NCBI GenBank assembly: GCA_022393335.1
Contig: JAJEKB010020311.1
Location: forward strand, 200,701 to 264,700
Direction of reading: 5' to 3'
Source: Macrotrachela quadricornifera
Lineage: Eukaryota > Rotifera > Eurotatoria > Philodinida > Philodinidae
DNA: 64,000 nucleotides
The notes below the pieces were generated by a model. That model had not been told where the DNA came from and made no database searches. It saw only the letters and a list, made by a program, of their open reading frames with translations. Of the stretch, positions 23,501 to 32,688 are shown in pieces. A program made the position numbers and the translations under genes. The first letter of the stretch is position 1. Each line of letters begins with the position of its first letter.

Positions 23501-26500
23501 TGTTAGGTAATATAAGAATCGATGATATTTTTTTATGATCATGACTAGTCAATCAAATTATTGACATACGATATCAATTGAAGCGATGGGCTAAATTTCT
23601 GTCATGAAAATGCAGTTTTATGATAATATTTTGTGTCCTGATCGATTTTGTATTTTTTGAATATCTTTAGATACATATTCATCGATATTGACCAACTCTA
23701 GCTCAATCTATTGTCGGTTTAATTCATGTGCTGTGAGAACATTCTATTACTATCAAGCTATTCAAATGAATGTGACATCGGATGGATATTATACCATTAA
23801 GAGCAGTAGTTTATTCGATTCATATGGTTATATTTACAACAATAGTTTCAATGACTCTGATCCAGGTACCAATCTACTTCAGGAAAATGATGATGGTGCT
23901 GGTAATAAACAGTTCATATTCAACATGAGTTTGTTATCTTCAATACAATACATTGTGGTCATGACGACATACAGTCCCAATACATTAGGATCCTTCTCAA
24001 TTATGGCAAGTGGTCCAGGATTGGTGTCTTTCACCGAAACCGGTATAACATATAACAGTAAGTAAGAATGACATTGAATCAAATGAATACTGTGCGTTTC
24101 GTTGATAAAGTACGTTGTCAACAATACACTTCATATCAATGTGAAGCTAACATGATGACCAATCAGATGACAAACAAAAAATTAGTCAGTAGAAAAAAGC
24201 ATAGAATGCCAATACTCATTCACGAAATACCAAAGAAATTCCTTAGTTGCGAAAGACAAAACATCGTAAAAAACCCGAAAGAAAATCAGCATTAATAGTA
24301 AATAGAGTCTTATAGCATTCTCTTACATGTCCAAAACGATTCTTTTTTATCATGATTCTCATTTAAAAGATGATGTACAATAGAACTATATTAAATATTT
24401 GCAACCATCTTTTTATTTGCATATTTTTTTGAACTATAAGAATGTTTTTATCGTTTATGACGAACGAATGAAACCTCAAAAAGTTGAAAATCTGCGACAA
24501 AAATCCTAATGCTTGTAAATAATATCATTTTTTTTACAGCGTAATCTTTGAACACTATTCATACGTGATGTCCATCAAAGCGATGAGCTTAAAATCCTGT
24601 CATGAAAATGCATTTTCCTAATAATAATTTGTGTTCTGATTGTTTTTCTGTTTTTTGAATATCTTTAGATATTTATGAAACAACATTAACCTTTAGCGAT
24701 TCTACTTATTGTCGTACTGGATCATGTTCTGCAGGATCTTCCTTTTTCTATCAAGCTTTTATACTACATGTGGTATCGAATGGGTATTATATTATTAGGA
24801 GTAATGGCACCTTCGATTCATATGGCTACATTTACAACTATAGTTTCAATCCTTCTAATCCAAGTGTTAATTTACTCCAGGGAAATGATAATGGTGGCGA
24901 TAATAACCAGTTCTTACTCAACATGACTTTGCTATCGTATAACCCGTATGTTGTGATCGCAACAACATTCAGTGCGAATATATTAGGAAACTTTTCAATT
25001 ATTGCAAGTGGCCCATCATCGATCTCTTTGTATCAAATATATCTAACGAATAGCTGTAAGTAAAAATCATATTGAATGAAAACTCAGTTTGTAAATCAAA
25101 TGAAAAAGAAATCAGTAGAAGACATATTGTCATTTACCTAAATTACAGAGATTGTTTTTTTCTAATTAACTGATACGCTAGAAAGACAAAGAGATTTTGT
25201 ATCATAGTTGATAATAATTATCATGATATTGTATTCTAGTGAAGAAATATAATTTCTTCTCTGTATGTCAATATGTAAGATAGTATCCTACAGCGTATAC
25301 TATTTTCAAATATTCCATTCATTTATATGATTTTCACAGTTTTTCCCTAATATCATAAGATTTTACAATAATTCTCTCTTCGTATTATATCAAATCATTC
25401 AGACTGAAGATAAAATTTTGATTTTTTGCAGGAAATGAGTTTTAATCAAAACTATCACATGTATTAGAGATATGAGGTTTGATAAAGTTTTCTGTTTTTA
25501 GTTGTTTTGTATTGTGTCTAAAATGATTTACTATCGTCCTAGAAAATGTTTGATGATATAAGAATTGATGATATTCTTTTATGATCATGACTAATCAATC
25601 AAATTATTGATATACGATATCAATGAAAATGATGAGCTAAAATTTCTGTGATGAAAAGACAATTTTCTATAGTTGTTTACATTTTGATCGTTTTCCTCTC
25701 TTTTGAATATTTTTAGATACATACTCATCGGTGTTAGACAATTCTAGTTCAATTTATTGTCGGTTTAATTCATGTGCTGTAGGATCATATTATTACTATA
25801 AAGCTATTGAACTGACTGTGACATCGAATGGGTATTACACAATTCAGAGCAATAGCACTTTTGACGCATATGGCTACATTTACAGAATCGGACCAGACAT
25901 AGCCGGTTCTAACCTAGTTTTACTTCAGCAAGATGATGATAATGGTGGTAATGGGCAGTTCTTTTTGAGCTACTTTTTGGAGTCTTCGACGCGATATATT
26001 GTGATCGTGACGACATACAGTCCTAAGATATTAGGATCATTCTCAATTATTGCAAGTGGTCGAGGATCGGTGTTTCTTTCCGAAACATATCTAATCCATA
26101 CCTGTAAGTAAGAATGACATTAAATTGAAAATCAATTTATAAATCAAATGAAAAAGAAACCAATACAAGACATATTCCCATTCACATTGACTACAGAGAT
26201 TATCTTTTTATAGATAAATGATTCAGTGGAAAGAGAACGATATTTAGTATGATACTTTACAGTGATTATCATGAGACTCAGTTCTGTTGATGAAAGATCG
26301 ATTTTCCAGAGAAAAATAATATCTTCTATATATGTTTATATTTAAAAGATAGTATCCCACTGTACACAATGCTTGAAGTATTTCATTCACTTCAATCGGT
26401 TTTAGAGTTTTCTCCTATTTTTATAAGATTTTGAATAATTCTTTCTCGATATCAAATCATTCAGACTGAAGATAAAATCTTTATTTTTGAAGAACTAACT

Positions 26501-27150
26501 TTTAATCAAAAACATTAGATACTTGTATATAGAATTCTAAATTTGGTATGGTTTTCTGTTTGTAGCTTTTTCGTATTATGTCTAGTCTGATATACTAACG
26601 TATTGGATAATGTTATATAGCAGAAGGGTTGATGGTATTCATGTATGCTTATGACTAGCCAACAGAACGATTCATGTACTTTGTTAATCAAAGTGATGAA
26701 CTTAAAAATTCTGTCATGAAAATGCATTTTTCCTAGAATTGTTTCTGTTCTGTTCATTTCTCTTTTTTTTGAACATCCTTAGATACTTTTTCATCGGCTT
26801 TGACTCTTTTGAGTCAAACCTTCTGTCGTACTGGATCATGTTCTCTGGGATCATTGTTTTTCTATCAAGCTATTCAAGTGATTGTGTCAACAAATGGATA
26901 TTATACTATTAGGAGCAATAGCGCCTTCGATTCATATGGTTACATTTACTACAATAGTTTTGATTCATCTTTTTTAAATGTCAATCTACTTCAGCAAAAT
27001 GATGATGGCGGTGGTAGTAACCAGTTCTTATTTAACATGACTTTATCATCTTCAATCCAGTACATTGTGGTCGCAACAACATACAGTACGAATACATTAG
27101 GATCATTCTCACTTACTGGCACTGGTCCCGGTTTGGTTTATTGGAATTGA
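14516..27150 (+). CDS. ADP-ribosyltransferase - transmembrane - six-repeat ectodomain fusion protein (nine exons)
   Basis: Exons read as 14516-15605, 15649-15688, 15743-15891, 19204-19620, 22627-23013, 23671-24057, 24669-25055, 25717-26103 and 26783-27150; all have GT/AG borders and the frame holds, giving about 1,203 residues. Residues 1-140 are charged and unrecognised. Residues 150-360 are an arginine-type mono-ADP-ribosyltransferase domain with the R-S-ExE pattern: Arg255 in TIWRGV, Ser277/278 in WWGFSSCT, and Glu320-Asp-Glu322 in TEDEILLLPGTY. A basic stretch (ITRRHWYQMKR) precedes one membrane span (about 388-410), then a Ser/Asn-rich stalk. Six repeats of about 128 residues follow, each with CR..CA.GS..YY, GYYTIRSNSTFDSYGYIY, LLQ.NDDGG.NQF and YIVV.TT; the fold resembles PPC-type beta domains. 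Positive-inside reasoning puts the ART in the cytoplasm and the repeats outside. A second start at Met30 (14603) is possible. Splicing of exon 3 uses CAG at 15740-15742; the TTTTAG 16 bases earlier would break the frame. Fusion into one transcript is inferred. Confidence 0.72.
17238..17600 (-). pseudogene. Reverse transcriptase fragment of a non-LTR retrotransposon, inside intron 3
   Basis: The minus-strand frame contains a degraded fingers/palm segment: FGSVESSIFNIYVD corresponds to the usual GSVLSPILFNIYVDD, YHIDLV stands where the catalytic YADDLV should be, and NWRQPINISKTVVQIFG matches the conserved W...N..KT..... F block. Loss of the YxDD aspartates and the short length show that it is dead. 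The clade cannot be told from this fragment. It sits antisense in the ART gene's large third intron. Confidence 0.62.
17864..18003 (+). other. Possible alternative last exon in intron 3 of the ART gene
   Basis: A strong acceptor (tttaaatttcag, ending 17863) is followed in phase 1, the phase left by exon 3, by 45 open codons with protein-like composition (PPRHPRVLTLYGKN, ...YTQECLALVYDP) and a TGA at 18001-18003. Used in place of exon 4, it would give a form of the protein with ART domain and membrane span but no repeats. There is no transcript evidence; it could equally be a relic exon of another gene. Confidence 0.3.
20075..21316 (-). mobile_element. Intact mariner transposon inserted in intron 4 of the ART gene
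   Basis: Both ends read TT(A/G)GGTTGGTAAGAAATTT as inverted repeats, extending to about 28 bp through ttttgcgttttttt. They are flanked by TA at 20073-20074 and 21317-21318. The full element is 1,242 bp and holds an unbroken transposase. The sequence on either side (aatattagataata | caagggttgaagg) matches the corresponding part of the sister intron before exon 9, so the empty site can be recognised. Confidence 0.92.
20149..21183 (-). CDS. Mariner transposase, intact, DD34D
   Basis: The 344-residue protein is full length for a mariner transposase, which cuts the element out of TA sites and pastes it elsewhere. The N-terminal half has two helix-turn-helix units (LLHEFRLGRKATEA, then RTAQHWFHRFKNGNFELDD with the linker GRP). 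The conserved WIPHEL motif is present. The catalytic triad is Asp in ITGDEKWVLY, Asp in YFLHDNARPH and Asp in SPDLAPTDYHL, with 34 residues between the second and third. There is no stop, frameshift or missing motif residue, so the enzyme may be active or only recently silenced. It is antisense to the host ART gene and lies wholly inside intron 4, so splicing should remove it. Confidence 0.93.
   Translation of the reverse strand: MEIDLQSEMKLSRRELRVLLLHEFRLGRKATEATSNICGTMGKDVLSIRTAQHWFHRFKNGNFELDDLPHTGRPLEVDVDLLKQLIEQDPRLTTRYLAERLGCSHIAVETHLHELGKTWKYGGWIPHELSPLQLQQRVDACMELLTSHRNYQWLHNLITGDEKWVLYINYEYHRQWLSAGQTGVATPKPDLHPKKVMLSVWWDVKGIIHWEILPDGCSITADLYCQQLDRVAAKLKGKQDRIYFLHDNARPHVAKSTRQKLLSLGWITVPHPPYSPDLAPTDYHLNRSLSDYLREKKFNDESHIKMDLLNFFNQKSQDFYEHGILSVPQRWQQVIDSDGAYIND
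21488..21893. repeat. Foldback element in intron 4
   Basis: Left arm about 21488-21705 and right arm about 21755-21893 are inverted copies sharing atttgtaaaatacg(c/t)gaag, (c/g)gataacccgac-like and tataaatccaaaattttaga segments. The left arm carries an extra piece of about 80 bp. No coding content. Confidence 0.65.
22627..27150 (+). repeat. Tandem exon-intron duplication, units of about 1.0-1.07 kb
   Basis: Exons 5-9 of the ART gene start at 22627, 23671, 24669, 25717 and 26783, that is at steps of 1044, 998, 1048 and 1066 bp. Exons 5-8 are exactly 387 nt each. Introns are also alike and fall into two types. Type A (tcagtagaagacatat..., tttcattcatttatat) follows exons 4, 5, 7 and, more diverged, 8. 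Type B (gaaaatcagcattaatag..., gacgaa(c/t)gaatgaaac) precedes exons 5 and 7. This alternation suggests that a two-exon block was duplicated. Confidence 0.85.
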
Positions 27151-28078
27151 TTCGAAAGCGACCAAAACTTCAATGAAAAATTGAATGTTAAAGTTCGACA
27201 ATAATGATTATATCTTGGAATTCATTGACAATTTACTTATGCTATAGATTTATTGCTTCGTGAAGAACCTCATCGACATTCATATAATCTATGCTTCACA
27301 TATTTTAATATTTTGCTTTTTTTCAAATATGTACAACTAAAAAATACCTTATTCCTGTGCTAGAATTATTTCGATATACGCATCTTATCTTTAGTCTTCT
27401 CTGATTTTCACAATTCCACATGCAATTTTCTTATTTTTCTTCGTCAATTATCTCTTCTAAAGGCTTTTCAAGAAAAATCTCTATTCGAATCTTTCGTAGA
27501 TTCGTCTTGATTATTGACTTAAGATAACATGTTTCTGTTAGAAAGCTTTACAATGGTATATGAGAGGTGTTTTTAATGAAATATATCGAATTCAACATGT
27601 AGACATGTTATTTGATTGCATTTTTTCTTCTTAATATTCATATTGATTATCTCTTGTTGAAGAGCTTTTGTTTAACGTTAAAAAAAGCAGATAATGCCTA
27701 GAAAGTGTAAAGATCTTTTATATTATTATGTGTTTCACATGAATACTGAAAAAAAACGATGATTTTTTCCAGTAGAATAGCACTTTTTGCATACAAATCC
27801 ACTTCAACTCTTTCGCTCCTGGCATCAGATATATGTGTGTAGATGTATTTATCGAACATAGCTGCCATTTTTCATTTATTAAGTGGGATTTATCAAATTT
27901 TGAATGCAGTACATCACTGGACTACATTATCTATCTCTCAAAATAGTGAATTCAATTGAGAAAATCGATAAGATAAAGCTTCTTTCGTAGAAAACAACAC
28001 ATATGTTTCACTATTTCTATAATTAAATTAACTTTATTATTTATTTTCTCTTCAAAATTATTATAAAAAAATATTGAG
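27151..28078. other. Gene-free stretch downstream of the ART gene
   Basis: A+T-rich 3' flank. No clear AATAAA close to the stop, no RNA gene or repeat seen. Confidence 0.4.
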
Positions 28079-28950
28079 TCAAATAGAACAAGTATTTTTC
28101 TTAAAGTTATATTTGTCTATACGTCGAGCATCTATGAGTAAATCAGGTTCGATTTGCACGAATGAAAAAAACTCATTACATTTAATTAGACAGTTCAATC
28201 TTATTTTTAATTTAGCAGCAAAAGCATCAGTAGACATAAAATTCCGACTAGGTGTCCATGCATACTTCATATGATTAAATACATCTTCTGTAAAAGCATT
28301 AGAACATAGTACAGAATATATAAATGGAATCAATTTTGTTATTTCTTCACAATGTGATGTTGTTTTTGAGATTAAATAAGCCCAAATTTGATCTGAATCA
28401 ATTCTCGGATGACAGTGGTGATGATTTGATGTTGTTGTTTTATGAACAAATGCTTCTTCATTTGTTTCTTCAATATCATGGGAACAAAAATTATGATCAC
28501 CAAAGTGTTTTTTGTTTGAATATAAAGTGATTCACGATACGAAGCAACGTCTTTGAAAATTGTTTGTAAGCTAATAATTTCTTCAAATCACTTGTCCTGA
28601 TCCAATTCAAGTTTGAGAATTTCTACATATCGTTCAATTTGATCAATTTCAATTATTCCTAAAATCAAAGGAATGTCTTCTTTTACTTATTCGTTGTTAA
28701 TGATAAAAAAAAATAATACCGAAAATAGACAATGTTTCAACTAATAATGAATGTTCTGTATAATATTTATTTATATATTGAATAATATTCGATAAATACT
28801 TCGTAAATGCACAGGTTGCTTTTTTTTGTTTTTCTTTCGACATTGAATTTGATAGTGAGCGAGTTTGATGGCCAAAATATTTTTGTACAAGTCGGTCGTT
28901 TAGTTTTTTTGAGTAGACTTGTAATAATTCGGTGTAAATCAGCAAAACAT
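28079..28950 (-). pseudogene. Decayed hAT-like transposase or transposase-derived gene
   Basis: Three minus-strand pieces look like parts of one protein. Near 28945-28720 is YSKKLNDRLVQKYFGHQTRS...; near 28690-28520 EDIPLILGIIEIDQIERYVEILK... interrupted by stops; and 28333-28079 reads SVLCSNAFTEDVFNHMKYAWT, then NFMSTDAFAAKLKIRLN. The last piece fits the C-terminal dimerisation block of hAT-type transposases (S.A..ERVFS.M...W...R..M). Several stops and frame changes separate the pieces. It may come from a hAT element or a domesticated relative such as the zinc-finger MYM or KIAA1586-like genes. Confidence 0.5.
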
Positions 28951-30343
28951 ACTTTTCTACTGATTGATATTCAATATTTTACCGATCATATTTCTATTTT
29001 TTACTGACAGGAGACTGAATACTATTATAGCGATCACTTAAATGGTAGCTGTTTTTTTACCGAACATGCGTGCGTGGGAAAACTACTTTTGGTTTCATAC
29101 GTTATCACCCAACTTAAAAAGCTTGGCAATTCATACATTAACCAAAAACAACTTAGAACTATCGTTTGAAGCCGAAAGTAGTTTTCCTGAGCACGGATTC
29201 GTTAAAAAATATTTTTTTAGGATATAGGATAGCATTGGGATATAGATATCTCAGGATAGATTAAAGCATAGAGACAAGTGAGTTTATAGATGAGGCTATG
29301 TCAGTGGAATAATATCTTGATGGAACTCTAACTGACACATAGGCGTTCAGAAAACCATTACCTGATCTCTGTTCCATGAAGTAGAAGATTTCAATCCTTA
29401 CCCAGCGGGATCCTACACTGAATTAAAATAAAATCTTTCATCCAGCTATAATCAGGTTATAAATTCATTTTCATGGATTTTAATCACTACTTTTTTTTCG
29501 CTAGGATGTGATACGCAAGAAAGAAAAGGTCCATACTTATGTTATATATATATAAGAAGGAAAGATAAAAAGAAAAGAAAAGACAAATACTAACTGAATG
29601 AAGATATTATCTTTGTTGTCTGAACTCATCGGTAACAGCAATTTCTTTAATCTACTCGGTCAATTATGCCTCTTGATAAGATAACAGCAAGTTTGCTTTT
29701 TCATATGAAGAGAACCGCTTTTATGTGAGCGAAAATAGCTAATTTTTTTTTGAAAAGCTAAAAAGAAAACTTACTGCTTTGCGTAGTTCATTCAATTTCG
29801 AAAGATTAAAAATAGCAAAGTGCGCATAAAAGAACATTCCTAGGTAGGAAAGCAAAACGCAACAGAAATTTCAATGGTAGAAAATCTCTAAGCCTCACCC
29901 TTTCTAGTCGTAAGTACTACATTGATAAGGCATTATTGATGATAATTAAAAAAACAATCTACAAATATCGAATCCCATCAGATAAATAACATTTTCCGAA
30001 TTTCAAAAGACATCCATTCGATTTGTTTCAGTAGTCTAGACAATTTATAATTGTCGCATTTTGTACACTAAAATTAATTTACAAAAGAACATTATCAAGA
30101 AGTCTTTTATAATGATGACATCGTGTTTTTTTATTTTATAAAAATCTACTGATGTCTTACTGTCTTTCTTCATTCCCACATTATTGAAGGTTTAGTATAT
30201 TTAAACTTCATTTCTAATGTTGTAAACTTATTGATTTCCTATTTGGAATGAGAATTTTACTTTTCTCTAATAATAAATTGATATTTGCTTCATGTAATCG
30301 ATACGCAAATGTGAAAAATAACAGATTTATGCAATATCTTTTA
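28951..30343. other. Gene-free stretch
   Basis: A+T-rich with no credible gene. A few short open frames (for example 29042-29227) lack motifs or splice context. Confidence 0.4.
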
Positions 30344-32688
30344 CTAGTGAAAACCCGTGCATACTGCACGGTCGCTTTCACTATGTGAAGAATCGTTTTT
30401 TTCTCTTTTCTTTCTTTCTTTCTCTTTTCCTATTCTCGCTGTTTTATATTTCATTTTACATTTTATATTCATATCCACTTCATCTGTTCCCCTAGTACTC
30501 TTAAAAGTGTATGGTGACAAATGAATACCGTATCCGTGCTTGTTTCTCCAAGAAATACCACGCATTAATGATCTACCTATTGCTTAAATGTTATTCTTTT
30601 CTCTTTCTAATATTTAAGCACTTCCGAGTGTCACATAATTGGAAAATGACGTTTCGCACCACTTCGTCCAAGGGGGTAAAGGCAGAGATTTCAGTCGGTT
30701 TCGGATTTTAAAAATCAGGTGAAGCCAGTTGGAGTCACTTGAAATCACCTGACTTCACTGACTCCAAAATCACTTGAATTCAGTTGAAGTTAGTTGGAAT
30801 CTGATGAAGTTAGCTGGAGTCAGTCGAAGACAGTCAGCGTCAGCTGATTTCACTGATTTCAAATTTAGTTGGAGTTAGGGGTGCACCAGCTCCAGCTCAG
30901 CTCTTTCGTTCAGAGCTGATCTGGAGCTGGTGCACCACTAGTTGGAGTCAGTTGGAACCACATGTGATTCCATCAGAAATTTCGTCACGGATGTCGGAAT
31001 GACACAATTTAATCAAATAAGCTGGATGTCCGTGATGAAATATGTTCGGAAGATCGTAAATAGCATTTACCATCATTCCTTAAGGACCAAATAGAAACTG
31101 TGATTAGAGATCAGAATGAGCAAGTGTAAGAGTCCGTACCAACCAATACGGGAAGGTTATAACGAAATTACATGGTGATTGGAATGAAAACGACAGGATG
31201 TTCGTGAATAAGTTAAAGTGTACGCATTGTCAAGAAAATTTTAAGTAATATGCTAATCTTCAGATTATTATAGTCGAAAAGAAAAATCGAAAGAAAAGTC
31301 ATTATGTTCGTAACAATCGCCTGGTATACGGCTTGTCCGGCTAACGGTCAACCAGCCTTATCAAACTAGCGAGCTGATTTTCTCGTTTACAGTACAACCA
31401 ATTGTGTTCAGTTCGAGTTTTTAAATGGGTTTTCGCATATTCTGCGTCGTCCTGTCTGGTTTGTTTTTCAATATTTCGCCAGTAAATAGTAGTTCCCAGC
31501 CAAAATGAAGCATTTCTGTGCCAAATCACTTAAAAAATGCACTGTTATCTCCCTCCATATCTCGATCAGTGTTTTGGTTTTGTTGAAAAATGAAAATATT
31601 CTTAGTCATTTTGGTGTTAAATCTACAGTTTGGCATTGATAGATTATCTCCTGTTCTTTGTGAAGATTGTGAAAATAGTACTTTAAATAGGCTCGACAAA
31701 AAAAAGTGAGTGCGTTACGGGCATGTATTTTGCTTGTAAAACGGGAACCATGAAGTCAGTTGAGGTGAAAATTTTGGGTGTCAAACAGCTTTGCAGCATG
31801 CATCTACACACCAAATTTCAGAGCTCTATATTTAGTTATTCGAGAGAAATTAAGATGGAAAGTTCTCAAAATAGTGAGTGCGTTACCTGCGGACAAGCCG
31901 TATATTCATTTACGAATTTCCCGTGCTTGTTAACTCATACCTGCAAGCGACATTCAATGTTGGTCGTTGCAATCTTCATGACTACATCAGACACAGCAAA
32001 AAACATTCTAAACTGAACTTTGAATCGGTTCCCCATACTTACGTATCTTACTTTTTCTGATACGATCTTCTGTACAGCAGTAATTCTGAACATCCTCAAT
32101 AATTTTCAAAAATAAAATTCATTTTTGAACTCCCCGTTATAAACCTCTAAAAAAGTTTTTTTTACGAACTCCTGAGAAAAATCATCAAAAAAAATTTTCA
32201 TTCCGAATATCCGGTCATGCTGTCTGATGTTCGTAAAGGGTGGTACGAAATGTCATTCACTCCACATAATCAGGCAAAACAAAAGAAAAAACTGAAGAAA
32301 ATCTTTTCTGATGGCGAGAGAATTCTTAGAGACACTTTTAGAATTTTATCTCTGTTCTGAAACAAAGGTTGTTGCATGATATTCAATTTACTTAAAGCTA
32401 ACGAATATGAAAAATTTCTTTGAAAACAATCATATGTTCCAATGATCCCATCTATACCTTCACTCCTGTTCCTTTAACCTGGTAACACACACAGAGACAC
32501 TTAATATTATCATATCGAGGAAAAAAGCCAAGCCTATTTTTATCTCTAGAGCTCGAGCTATAATCATGTTTTTTTGACCCTCGGATCAATCCAAAACAAT
32601 GCTTTTTTGACCCCACGGATCAATCTAAAAACATGATGTTTTTTTGACCCGGTAACAGACGAACAGACACTGAGCATTATAATATAGA
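30344..32688 (-). mobile_element. Non-autonomous Helitron, both ends readable
   Basis: Read on the minus strand, the element starts at 32688 with TCTATATTATAATGCTCAGT, preceded by A. It ends at 30344 with a 7-bp-stem hairpin (ccgtgca-gta-tgcacgg), seven bases (gttttca) and CTAG, followed by T. This is the full Helitron signature: 5' TC, 3' hairpin plus CTRR, insertion between A and T, no target duplication. Length 2,345 bp. The 2.3 kb interior has no Rep/helicase gene, so it depends on an autonomous partner. A second 5'-like end (about 32479-32517, TCGATATGATAATATTAAGT on minus) and repeats of tttttgaccc..cggatcaatc lie just inside the 5' end, suggesting a duplicated or nested terminus. Confidence 0.8.
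30880..30936. repeat. Strong hairpin inside the Helitron, 24-bp arms, 9-base loop
   Basis: ggtgcaccagctccag... at 30880-30903 pairs with 30913-30936 with a single mismatch. It lies in a stretch (30715-30960) of loose repeats of agttggagtcag and its complement. Confidence 0.75.

Noticed and set aside
30344..30565. 73-codon minus-strand open frame at the Helitron 3' end
   Set aside because: Covers the terminal hairpin and has low-complexity Lys/Glu-rich text.
31723..32016. 97-codon frame with scattered cysteines, possible zinc finger
   Set aside because: Cysteine spacing fits no finger family and it lies within the non-coding Helitron body.
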